Assembly (NCBI RefSeq): GCF_008040105.1
Contig: NZ_VRMG01000003.1
Span: 124,001 to 188,000 of the forward strand
DNA: 64,000 nucleotides
Reading direction: 5' to 3'
DNA from: Lacisediminihabitans profunda
Lineage (GTDB): Bacteria > Actinomycetota > Actinomycetes > Actinomycetales > Microbacteriaceae
The number at the start of each line of letters is the position of its first letter. Within the stretch, counting starts at the first letter, position 1. The position numbers were made by a program, and so were the translations under genes. Below the pieces are notes generated by a model. The model saw only the letters and a program-made list of their open reading frames with translations, was not told the origin of the DNA and did no database searches. Of the stretch, positions 18,354-25,659 are shown piece by piece.

Positions 18354-18501
18354 CAACTCGGAAATGTCAAGTTCGACCTGACCGTGGACCGGTCTGGCGG
18401 CTCTGCTGCCACACCAGCGCCCCCCTGCCCGGTCCCTCGGCGCCCCCTCGCCGACGGTATGATTCTCTGTGGCTCAGGCAGGTCTGGGCGACACGGAATG
18501 A

Positions 18502-19257
18502 GTGAGTTGCATGCGGGGGATTGCCCGGAGAGCGTTGATGCCGCTCATGTGGGGCTGGGTGCTCGTCCAGGCTCGAGAGGTGCAGAGCTATCCCGTCCCC
18601 ACGGATTCCCCCAGGGTGCGCCTCCCGGGAGGCGATCCGCTGCGCGTTCTCGTCTTCGGCAGCGGGCCGGCGGTAGGCCGGGGGGTGACGAGCCACACCC
18701 TGTCGTTGCCCGGGGCGCTCGCGAGGACGTTGTCCGCTCGATCCGGGCGGGCGATCGAGGTCGATCTCGTGAGCGAGGGATGGATGACCGCCGCGATCGC
18801 CTCACGACGGCTCTCGGCGATGGACCTGTCAGGCTACGACGCGATCGTCGTCTTCGTCGGCGTGGATGACGCCCTCACCCTGGTGTCGTTGCGTCGCTGG
18901 GCGCGCTCCCTCTCCGCCATGCTCTCCGCGCTGTTCAGCACGGCATCGCCCTCGGCACGGGCCTACGTCGTCGGGATTCAACCGATCCGCAGCATCCCGG
19001 TCTTCGACAGCCGGCTGGGAGCCCTCGCGGACCGGCACGCGGTCGAGCTGAACGCCCTGACCGAGGAGGAGTGCGCGCGGTGGCCGCGCGCCGACTTCGT
19101 GCGCTTTCGCGAGGCCGACCCCGCCCCCACTCTTCGCTTTCGGGACGCGCCGGCCTACCTCAGAATCGCGCAGCTGCTCGCGAGCGCCATGCGGCCCCAG
19201 CTCGCGGGAGAGTTCGCCGAGAACGTCGTCGAGAATACCGACCCTCGGGGATCCTGA
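18502..19257 (+). CDS. SGNH/GDSL hydrolase-like protein
   Basis: A 251-residue protein that resembles SGNH hydrolases: the block LRVLVFGSGPAVGRG at about 48-62 replaces the usual GDS with GSG, followed by IEVDLVSEGW, YDAIVVFVGVDDAL and a C-terminal DxxH-like part that is not clear. The nucleophile Ser is in place but the flanking block is divergent, so activity is uncertain. GTG 18502 and ATG 18511 are equally possible starts with no strong RBS. The N-terminal MRGIARRALMPLMWGWVLV could be a membrane anchor. Confidence 0.6.
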   Translation: MSCMRGIARRALMPLMWGWVLVQAREVQSYPVPTDSPRVRLPGGDPLRVLVFGSGPAVGRGVTSHTLSLPGALARTLSARSGRAIEVDLVSEGWMTAAIASRRLSAMDLSGYDAIVVFVGVDDALTLVSLRRWARSLSAMLSALFSTASPSARAYVVGIQPIRSIPVFDSRLGALADRHAVELNALTEEECARWPRADFVRFREADPAPTLRFRDAPAYLRIAQLLASAMRPQLAGEFAENVVENTDPRGS

Positions 19258-19309
19258 CGACCGGCCGGCGTCGCTGCCCGGCCGAGTGGCTTTGTGTTCT
19301 GCCCATGAG

Positions 19310-19328
19310 CGAGGTTAGGCTCGCCTAA
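19310..19328 (+). promoter_or_regulatory. DtxR/IdeR-like iron box upstream of the ZIP transporter gene
   Basis: The 19 bases cgaggttaggctcgcctaa match the actinobacterial iron-box consensus TTAGGTTAGGCTAACCTAA at 15 positions, including the TTAGGCT and CCTAA blocks. It lies 39 bases before the ZIP start codon. A DtxR-type metalloregulator (IdeR or MntR-like) is therefore a candidate repressor. Confidence 0.6.
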
Positions 19329-19367
19329 TCCAGCCGATCGGGCTGGCGTCGAAAGAGCACGCTGACC

Positions 19368-20204
19368 ATGAGCCTCGTCAACTTCCTGATTCTCGGGGCG
19401 ATCGCCGGTTTCACGATCTTCCTCGGCCTGCCCATCGGGCGGCTTCGGTCGAAGTCCCTGCGTCTCATGTCGCTGCTGAACGCGATCACCATCGGCGTGC
19501 TCGTGTTCCTGCTCTGGGACGTGTTCTCCCACGCGCTCGAGCCCATCGACGGGGCGCTCGCGGATGCCACGGCCGGCACCTCGGCATCCTGGCTGCCCTC
19601 GATCGGGCTCGTGCTGGTCTTCTTCGGGTCGGTCGCCGTCGGCCTCCTGAGCCTCGTCGCCTACGACCATTGGATGGCCCGGCGGGCCGAGGCCGGCAGC
19701 CTGGCGGCGGTCTCGGGCAGCGCCCCGGGCATCCTGCGGCTCGGTGAGGCGCCCAGCAGGCTCGCCTTCCTCATCGCCGTGGGCATCGGCCTGCACAACT
19801 TCTCCGAGGGACTCGCGATTGGCCAGTCGGCCGCGAACGGTCAGATCAGCCTCGCCGTCGTGCTGGTGATCGGATTCGGCTTGCACAACGCGACCGAAGG
19901 ATTCGGCATCACGGCGCCGCTCTCCGGTCAGGGACTCCGGCCGTCCTGGGGCCAGTTGGCCATTCTCGGCGTGATCGGGGGAGTCCCGACGGTGGTGGGC
20001 ACCCTGCTGGGAAGCGTGTTCGTGAATGATGTCGTCTCGATGGTGTTCCTTGCCCTCGCGAGCGGTTCGATCCTGTACGTGATAGTTCAGCTGCTCGGGG
20101 TGGCGAGGAGGTTCGGGCTCGGCTACAGCCTCTACGCGGGGATGCTGATCGGCCTGTTCGCCGGGTTCGCCACCGACTTCGTGGTCACCGCGGCCGGAGT
20201 CTGA
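19368..20204 (+). CDS. ZIP-family divalent metal transporter
   Basis: A 278-residue membrane protein with about eight hydrophobic segments. The metal-binding signatures HNFSEGLAIGQS and HNATEGFGIT are visible at about residues 143-154 and 173-182. Family members import zinc, iron or manganese. A DtxR-like box upstream suggests iron or manganese control. No clear RBS is seen before ATG 19368. Confidence 0.92.
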   Translation: MSLVNFLILGAIAGFTIFLGLPIGRLRSKSLRLMSLLNAITIGVLVFLLWDVFSHALEPIDGALADATAGTSASWLPSIGLVLVFFGSVAVGLLSLVAYDHWMARRAEAGSLAAVSGSAPGILRLGEAPSRLAFLIAVGIGLHNFSEGLAIGQSAANGQISLAVVLVIGFGLHNATEGFGITAPLSGQGLRPSWGQLAILGVIGGVPTVVGTLLGSVFVNDVVSMVFLALASGSILYVIVQLLGVARRFGLGYSLYAGMLIGLFAGFATDFVVTAAGV

Positions 20205-20238
20205 GCCGCGAAGCGACGTCGCCGCCTTCTGACGCGGG

Positions 20239-23200
20239 TCAGCGCGCGGCGGGGGTCAGTTCGGGGGCCTCGCCCTGATGGGCGAGGAACACGGCCTCGG
20301 TTCGGGAGGTGGCGCCGAGCTTGCGCAGGATGCTCGAGACGTGGACGCTCGCGGTCTTCGCGCTGATGAACAGTTGCAGGGCCACCTGGCGGTTGGACTG
20401 GCCCTGCTCGACGAGGTCGAGCACCTGGCGCTCGCGCTCCGTGAGCAACCGCCGGTTGTCGGGAACCAGTCCCGGAGTGGGCGTGCTCGCCGAGCCGGAT
20501 GCCGGAAGTCCGACGCGCCGTTCCAGCTCCGTGACCCTGGCCACGATCAGCCCGGCACCGATCTCGGTCGCCCGGCGGCGAGCCTCCTCCGCGTGCCCCA
20601 GCGCAGCCGGGCGGTCGCCGTCGGCCGCGAGCGCCTCCGCGAGCCTGAGACTGGAGTACGGCAAGAGTTGGGCCTGGGCGAGTGGCGAGCGGCTCGCCTG
20701 GACCGCGGTTCTCCAGAGGCCGGCATCGGTGCCGGTGTGCGCCGCGCCGCCGAGCTCGGCATCGAAGACGGCGAGGTAGGCGGCGGCGGTCGGCCAGGCG
20801 GATGACGGCTCGAGCACGGCGCGAAGACGTGCCTCGATGCGTGCCGGGTCGGTTTCGCCGTCCTCGGTGGCGATCGGCGTGCCGGAGGAGGTCGCGCCGG
20901 CAAGGGCGCGGGCGGCGACGGCCAGGAGCGGCAGGTCGTACGCGGCGACGCGGCGGTGATCGGCCGACAGCACCCCGCGCACCTCCAGCCAGGCCGCGGG
21001 CAGGTTGCCGGCGGCGAGGGCGATCTCCCCGGCCACCCGGGCGAGGCCCAGCCGCGACTGGGCGTCGATCTGCAGTTGGAGGCTGAGCGGGGCGCGCCAG
21101 CCCCGCAACAGCGCCTCGGCGGCGGCGATGTCGCCGCCCCAGAGCGTGGACCAGAGTTTCAGCCGCTGAAGGTGGGCGCTGAAGCCGATCGGGGGATCGA
21201 GCTCGAGGGCGCGCTCGAGCAGCTCGTCGGCGCGTGCCAAGTCGCCGCCGGCGAAGAGCGGCTCAATGGTGTTCGACAGCAGCAACGCCCCGGAGGTCCG
21301 CTCCACGCCGCGGCGCCGCGCCCCCTCGAACCCCTCGAGCGAGATGCGGATGGCGTCGTCGAAGCGGCCGAGCCCGTTCATCGCGTCCGACATGTTCACG
21401 AAGTACCGCAGGCGGGCGGAGTCGTCTCCCCCGGCGAGCTCTCCGGCCCGCTCGAGGTCGGCCAGCCCGCGGTCGATCTCGCCGCGGGCGACGAGGGACA
21501 TGCCCCGGATGTTGGCCGAGATCGACATCCGGGCGCGGGAATCGACCTCACGGGCCTCGTCGAAGGCCTCGTCCGCGATCTCCACGGACTCGTCGAATCG
21601 GGCGTCGAGCATGAGACGCGCCGCGAGCTCCCCCAGGACCGTGGCGCGCAGCACACTCGGCGGTTCACCCTGCAGCACGGCGAGCGCCCGGCGAAGCAGC
21701 TCCACCGACCCGGTGCGGCCGACATTGGCCAGATAGGAGGCCTTGTCCCGCAACAGCCGGGCTATCCGCTCCACGTCGTCGGGCGGTGAGTCGGCGAGCG
21801 CTTCGTCCACGAGGGAGATCGCACGGTCGCTCTCCCCTGCGTTGCGCAGGTCGTGGGCGGTCTCCGCGAGAAGAGCGACGCGGCTGCGACCGGCCACGGC
21901 CTCGGCATCGGGCACCTGGTCCCAGAGTTCGAGCGCGCGTTCCCCCATGCGGGACGCGGTGTCGTAGGCGAACGCCTGGTGGGCTTGGGCCATCGCCGTG
22001 ATCGAGGCCCCGAACGCGCACTTCATGTCGTGAGCGGCCATCCAGTGGTAGGAGATCTCGGTGGCCGGGATGCACTCGGCGCTCAGCCCGGCCTCGAGGG
22101 CGCGGGCGTACTGCGAGTGGTAACGCACGCGCTCGCCGGGCAGCAGCTCTTCGTGGATCGCGTCTCGCACGAGGGCGTGACGGAAGGCGTATGACGTCTC
22201 GTCGATCACGATCACGTTGCCCAGAACCGCCTCGCGCGCCGCGCGATCGATGTCGTCGGCGTCCCGGTCGTGCACGGCGAGGAGCAGGCTGTGCTCGACC
22301 CGGGTGCCGCCGGCGGCCATCAGCCGAAGGATCTTCTGGGTCGGCTCGCTGAGCGTGTCGTATCGGGCGAGCAGGATCTCGCGGAGCGTGTCCGGGAAGC
22401 AGTCCGCGTTCACGTAACCGTCGAAGTCGACGAGCTCCTCGATGAGGAAGGGCACACCATCCGTGCGCTCGAACACGACATCGACGTCATGGGCGAGGGG
22501 CGCTGAGCCGAGAATCTCGCCGACGAGCTGACGCACCTGCCGTTTCGTGAGGCGCGAGAGGTCGCGGCGGCTGACGCGCGGGGTGCGGTCGAGCTCCGGA
22601 AGCCAGGAGCGCAGCGGATGACCGCGGACGAGGTCGTCGCTGCGGTAGCTGAGTACGAAGAGGATGCGTCCGTGTTCGACGACCCGCACGAGGAATCGCA
22701 CCAGGCCGAGGGTGGCCTGGTCGGCCCACTGAAGATCCTCGATCACGATCACCAGGGGGTGCTCTCGCGAGACGTTCTCGAGGGCGACCGCCACGCCGTC
22801 GTAGAGGAATTCGGCGCCGCCGCGCACCGTGGTCTCGCCGACCCGGTCGGTTGCCGGGGCGGCCCGGGCGCCCAGTTCGGGCAGCAGAAGCAGGAGGGCG
22901 CCGCGCGAAGGCCCCGCTGCGTCGAGCAGCGCCTCGGCGCCGATCGTGGCGGAGAGCGCTCGAAGCGCTCCGGTTACCGGGGCGTAGGGCGGGGCATCCC
23001 GGTCCAGGTCCACGCACTGGCCCTTCACCACCACGGTTGCGGCTGGCACGGTCGCGGCGAACTCGTCGATGAGGCGCGACTTGCCGATGCCGGCCTCGCC
23101 GCCGATCACCACCGTGCGGGTGTCGCCCGCCGCGGACTCGTGCAGGGCGTTCACCAGCGCGTCGAGGTCGCCCTCCCGTCCGATGAGGGAACCGCTCGTC

Positions 23201-23283
23201 TTTCCCGACCGCATGCTCCCATCGTGCCACGAGCCCCCGACGGCGGAAACATCGCGGGCGACCGTGCTGACCGGCACGCTCAT
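20239..23283 (-). CDS. Large ATP-binding LuxR-family regulator (LAL type)
   Basis: A 1014-residue cytoplasmic regulator. An STAND-type ATPase domain begins near residue 30 with SLIGREGDLDALVNAL and Walker A GGEAGIGKSRL, then VIVIEDLQWADQATLGLVRF as Walker B. The middle is TPR-like helical repeats. The C-terminal LuxR helix-turn-helix is LTERERQVLDLVEQGQSNRQVALQLFISAKTA. Such proteins resemble MalT and activate target genes on ligand binding. The start ATG 23283 shares its A with the stop of the small ORF just upstream (TGATG); ATG 23214 is an alternative. Targets are not evident. Confidence 0.9.
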   Translation of the reverse strand: MSVPVSTVARDVSAVGGSWHDGSMRSGKTSGSLIGREGDLDALVNALHESAAGDTRTVVIGGEAGIGKSRLIDEFAATVPAATVVVKGQCVDLDRDAPPYAPVTGALRALSATIGAEALLDAAGPSRGALLLLLPELGARAAPATDRVGETTVRGGAEFLYDGVAVALENVSREHPLVIVIEDLQWADQATLGLVRFLVRVVEHGRILFVLSYRSDDLVRGHPLRSWLPELDRTPRVSRRDLSRLTKRQVRQLVGEILGSAPLAHDVDVVFERTDGVPFLIEELVDFDGYVNADCFPDTLREILLARYDTLSEPTQKILRLMAAGGTRVEHSLLLAVHDRDADDIDRAAREAVLGNVIVIDETSYAFRHALVRDAIHEELLPGERVRYHSQYARALEAGLSAECIPATEISYHWMAAHDMKCAFGASITAMAQAHQAFAYDTASRMGERALELWDQVPDAEAVAGRSRVALLAETAHDLRNAGESDRAISLVDEALADSPPDDVERIARLLRDKASYLANVGRTGSVELLRRALAVLQGEPPSVLRATVLGELAARLMLDARFDESVEIADEAFDEAREVDSRARMSISANIRGMSLVARGEIDRGLADLERAGELAGGDDSARLRYFVNMSDAMNGLGRFDDAIRISLEGFEGARRRGVERTSGALLLSNTIEPLFAGGDLARADELLERALELDPPIGFSAHLQRLKLWSTLWGGDIAAAEALLRGWRAPLSLQLQIDAQSRLGLARVAGEIALAAGNLPAAWLEVRGVLSADHRRVAAYDLPLLAVAARALAGATSSGTPIATEDGETDPARIEARLRAVLEPSSAWPTAAAYLAVFDAELGGAAHTGTDAGLWRTAVQASRSPLAQAQLLPYSSLRLAEALAADGDRPAALGHAEEARRRATEIGAGLIVARVTELERRVGLPASGSASTPTPGLVPDNRRLLTERERQVLDLVEQGQSNRQVALQLFISAKTASVHVSSILRKLGATSRTEAVFLAHQGEAPELTPAAR

Positions 23284-23504
23284 CAGGAGCGTGCGCGGTG
23301 GCCGGCCGCACCGGACCAGACCGCGCCGAGCCAGCGCGCGCCGAACCAGCCGGCGACCGACGGCCCTGGTCGATTGGGCGACGGCTCGGCGGCGCGCTCC
23401 TCGGCGAGCCGCTCCTCCCGCACCCGCACCCACTCCGTCTCCCGGACGAGCTGCCGTTCGTGGGCCAGGGCCAGGTGTTCGAAGGCGTATTCGTTCACCA
23501 ACAT
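23283..23504 (-). CDS. Small protein translationally coupled to the LAL regulator
   Basis: A 73-residue ORF that I do not recognise. GGAG lies 8 bases before ATG 23504, a better RBS than the regulator itself has. The N-terminal half is charged and helical (LVNEYAFEHLALAHERQLVR, then EREERLAEE-like repeats), and the C-terminal half is Trp/Gly/Ala-rich. Its TGA shares a base with the regulator's ATG (TGATG), so translation of the two genes is probably coupled. Confidence 0.5.
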   Translation of the reverse strand: MLVNEYAFEHLALAHERQLVRETEWVRVREERLAEERAAEPSPNRPGPSVAGWFGARWLGAVWSGAAGHRARS

Positions 23505-23691
23505 GATGTGCTCCGTTCTTTCCTGACTCCGACACTCCTCGCTAAGGGGGGTCTGCCGCATGGGGCGGATGCAGTATTTCGGGCGCGGCTGGTTCCGGTC
23601 GGCCTAAGCCGTTTGATGTAGCGCAGCACGATGCCGTACGACTCCCAGAGGCCGGTCTGGGGGCACGGCCATCGTGCGTCGAGGTGGGGAG

Positions 23692-24315
23692 TCAGACCTG
23701 CAGGCGGATGAAGAGGGGGCTGCCCCAGAGCTTCGACGCGTGCTCGACGTAGCGGCCCCAGACCGGCGAGTTGTACATGCCGCCGGCGCCGTCGTAGATG
23801 CCGATGTGCTGGCCGGGCCAGTAGACGAGGTCCCCGGCGACCGCGCTCGCCTGGTCGACCCGCACCCCGAGCCTGGCCTGGTGGTCCGCTCCGCGCGGCA
23901 GGCTGATGCCGAAACCGGCGAAGACGTACTGGGTGTACCCGTCGCAGGAGAAGCTCGTGGTCGGGCTGTTGCCCGATCCGTAGGGCACGAGCCCCACGAA
24001 CTGCGCGGCGTAGTGGATCAATGCGGCTCCGCTGTAGGCCTGGTTCGGTGGCGCGACACCCGTGTAGCGGTTGGTCTTCACCGGCGCGGACGCCGGGGCG
24101 ACCGGCGTGACCGGCCTCGGCATCGTCACGGCGTAGCCGTCCCGCGCGGGCGCCGCGACGGCGACGGTCGCATCGACCGCGAACGACTGCACGGCCGACA
24201 CCGGTTGCCGCGGCGCGCCCTGCTCGTCGAGGCTCGCATAGGCCGGGATCGCCGTCGTTGCGATGAGCGCACCGGCGACCGTGATGGCCCCGAGCTTCGC
24301 AACGATGGACGACAT
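23692..24315 (-). CDS. NlpC/P60-family cell wall hydrolase
   Basis: A 207-residue exported protein with a signal segment (1-28) ending in AYA, a linker rich in Pro/Ala/Val (50-90) and the C-terminal NlpC/P60 domain. The active-site Cys124 lies in SFSCDGYTQYVF and the catalytic His170 in WPGQHIGIYDG. These enzymes cut D-glutamyl-diaminopimelate-type bonds in stem peptides. The start ATG 24315 has only a weak RBS. The gene is convergent to nothing nearby; a possible wall hydrolase pair exists with the gene at 12198. Confidence 0.9.
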   Translation of the reverse strand: MSSIVAKLGAITVAGALIATTAIPAYASLDEQGAPRQPVSAVQSFAVDATVAVAAPARDGYAVTMPRPVTPVAPASAPVKTNRYTGVAPPNQAYSGAALIHYAAQFVGLVPYGSGNSPTTSFSCDGYTQYVFAGFGISLPRGADHQARLGVRVDQASAVAGDLVYWPGQHIGIYDGAGGMYNSPVWGRYVEHASKLWGSPLFIRLQV

Positions 24316-24479
24316 CCGGCAAGAGTAGTGGAGAGGCCGCGAAAAGTCTCGAATTGGTAACGGAAGGCCCAGAAGTGGGGGTTGAGAACGAGTGCGGATG
24401 AGCGCCGGATTCTGGGCAGGATCCGGCTAATGTCGGCGGTGGATCGTAGGCTGGAAAAAAACTTCCCGACACGCCGAAA

Positions 24480-24495
24480 ACACTAGATGTTGTGG
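24480..24495. promoter_or_regulatory. NrdR-like box upstream of the 27-codon ORF
   Basis: acactagatgttgtgg matches the published NrdR-box consensus acaCwAtATaTwGtgt at 13 of 16 positions. A weaker half-box (…atatagtg, 24513-24528) overlaps the -10 region 33 bases downstream; NrdR boxes normally lie 31-32 bases apart. Control by NrdR, the ribonucleotide reductase repressor, is therefore plausible but unproven. Confidence 0.45.
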
Positions 24496-24526
24496 AATGA
24501 CAAGAGTGTCATTCCGGTTATATAGT
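24494..24526 (+). promoter_or_regulatory. Promoter with 22-bp palindrome for the 27-codon ORF
   Basis: ATGACA (24497-24502) and TATAGT (24521-24526) with 18 bases between form a promoter; TATATA (24519-24524) with 16 is the alternative. The perfect inverted repeat ggaatgaca (24494-24502)/tgtcattcc (24507-24515) covers the -35 hexamer and spacer, so it can be an operator. Transcription should start near 24533. Confidence 0.6.
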
Positions 24527-24615
24527 GAGGACTCACGAAGGCGCCGGCTTAACAACTGGTGACCTTGGGGTGACAAACCGGGGTTACTAAACAACAGACT
24601 TAGGGAGGTCCGAAA

Positions 24616-24699
24616 ATGGACAACGACAACGATTCCATCGGCGGCTACGCAGTACCGGTCGACCCGATGGACGACCTGCAGTGTGACAGCTGCCAGTAA
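24616..24699 (+). CDS. 27-residue peptide with C-terminal CxxC-Gln (novel small protein)
   Basis: A 27-codon ORF of unknown function. It starts 7 bases after a strong RBS GGGAGG (24603-24608). The peptide is acidic at the N-terminus (MDNDNDSIGG), then YAVPVDPMDDL, ending with QCDSCQ as the last six residues. The two cysteines form CxxC, which suggests metal binding or thiol chemistry. The ending resembles the redox-active C-terminal tails of some class I ribonucleotide reductase large subunits, and an NrdR-like box sits upstream. The ORF has its own promoter and terminator and no neighbour in the same transcript. I do not recognise it as a known family. Confidence 0.65.
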   Translation: MDNDNDSIGGYAVPVDPMDDLQCDSCQ

Positions 24700-24708
24700 G
24701 AGCCACTA

Positions 24709-24750
24709 GACAAAGCCCCGGTCGCCAGTGATGGCGGTCGGGGCTTTGTC
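24709..24750 (+). terminator. 18-bp terminator hairpin after the 27-codon ORF
   Basis: The arms 24709-24726 and 24733-24750 pair over 18 bases, including two G-T pairs, around the loop agtgat. The first seven pairs match gacaaag/ctttgtc. It lies 9 bases after the stop and has only a weak U-rich tail, so it may act as terminator or as a stable mRNA 3' end. Confidence 0.8.
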
Positions 24751-24781
24751 GTTAAGCTCTTGCTGTGCAAAGGACTACAGA

Positions 24782-25228
24782 GTGTCGGTGAACCCCGAGA
24801 TCGAGGGGCGTGTCTTTCCGCCCACAGCGCCGTACCTCGTCGGTCGGGAGAAGATCCGCGAGTTTGCTCGGGCGGTTCTCGCGAGCAGCCCGGTCAACTT
24901 CGACGTCGAGGCGGCGAGGGCGGCGGGCTATGCCGACCTCGTGGCGCCCCCGACCTTCGCCGTGGTGGTCCAGGAACTCACTCTGCGTCAGCTTCTCGCC
25001 GAGCCGGATGCCGGGATCGATTTCGCCCGCGTCGTGCACGGCGAGCAGCGGTTCAGCTTCTCGCGGCCCATCGTGGCGGGCGACGAACTCACCGCGACCC
25101 TGACCATAGCCAGCGTGAAGTCGCTCGGCGGCCACTCCATGGTCACGGCGGAGTCCAGCATCGTCGACGCAGCAGGTGCCCACGTGGTCACCGCGACATC
25201 CACCCTCGTGGTGAGGGGCGACTCATGA
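24782..25228 (+). CDS. hadA: MaoC-like dehydratase, HadA-type subunit
   Basis: A 148-residue hotdog-fold protein similar to the N-terminal-type MaoC dehydratases (HadA/HadC): EGRVFPPTAPYLVGREKIREFARAV and VAPPTFAVVVQEL. It lacks the catalytic hydratase motif, which its partner supplies. GTG 24782 follows AAAGGA with a 7-base spacing. The stop overlaps the next start by 4 bases. The pair would dehydrate (3R)-hydroxyacyl-ACP during fatty acid elongation. Confidence 0.85.
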   Translation: MSVNPEIEGRVFPPTAPYLVGREKIREFARAVLASSPVNFDVEAARAAGYADLVAPPTFAVVVQELTLRQLLAEPDAGIDFARVVHGEQRFSFSRPIVAGDELTATLTIASVKSLGGHSMVTAESSIVDAAGAHVVTATSTLVVRGDS

Positions 25229-25659
25229 TCCAGGAGAGTGCACCGCTCTTTACCGAACTCGAGGTCGGCCAGATCGTGGCCGAGGCCGGATTCGCCATCA
25301 CCCGTGAGTCGCTCGTGCGCTACGCCGGCGCCTCGGGAGACTTCAACGCCATCCACTACCGCGACGACATCGCGCAGTCGGTCGGCCTCGCGGGCGTGCT
25401 CGCCCACGGGATGCTCACGATGGGCGCCGCCGTGCAGCCCGTCGTCGACTGGGCGGGTGACCCTGGTCGGATCGTCGACTACCAGGTGCGATTCACGCGT
25501 CCGGTGTTCGTCGATGCGACCGAGGGCGCAGTGGTCAACGTCGTTGCGAAGGTCGGCGCGCTGGACACGGAGAACACCGTCGCGCGCATCGACCTCACGG
25601 TGACCTGCGGCGGCGAGACTGTGCTGGGCAAGGCACAGGTGCGCGTGAGCCTGGTGTGA
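25225..25659 (+). CDS. hadB: MaoC-like dehydratase, HadB-type subunit
   Basis: A 144-residue hotdog-fold enzyme with the hydratase 2 motif, YAGASGDFNAIHYRDDIAQS, which carries the catalytic Asp and His, followed by GVLAHGMLTMG. With HadA it forms a heterodimeric 3-hydroxyacyl-ACP dehydratase. The start overlaps hadA (ATGA) and the stop overlaps murB (GTGA), so the three genes form one translationally coupled unit. Confidence 0.88.
   Translation: MIQESAPLFTELEVGQIVAEAGFAITRESLVRYAGASGDFNAIHYRDDIAQSVGLAGVLAHGMLTMGAAVQPVVDWAGDPGRIVDYQVRFTRPVFVDATEGAVVNVVAKVGALDTENTVARIDLTVTCGGETVLGKAQVRVSLV

Noticed and set aside
7547-24479. A genomic island integrated at tRNA-Thr/tRNA-Met
   Set aside because: No integrase gene and no copy of the tRNA 3' end were found at the far side, so the 17 kb of accessory genes are described as ordinary insertion or rearrangement only.
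24478-24752. Degraded 3' end of a ribonucleotide reductase gene instead of a real small gene
   Set aside because: The bases upstream of the RBS do not translate to reductase-like sequence, and the ORF has its own promoter, RBS and terminator. The possibility is kept only as an alternative origin.
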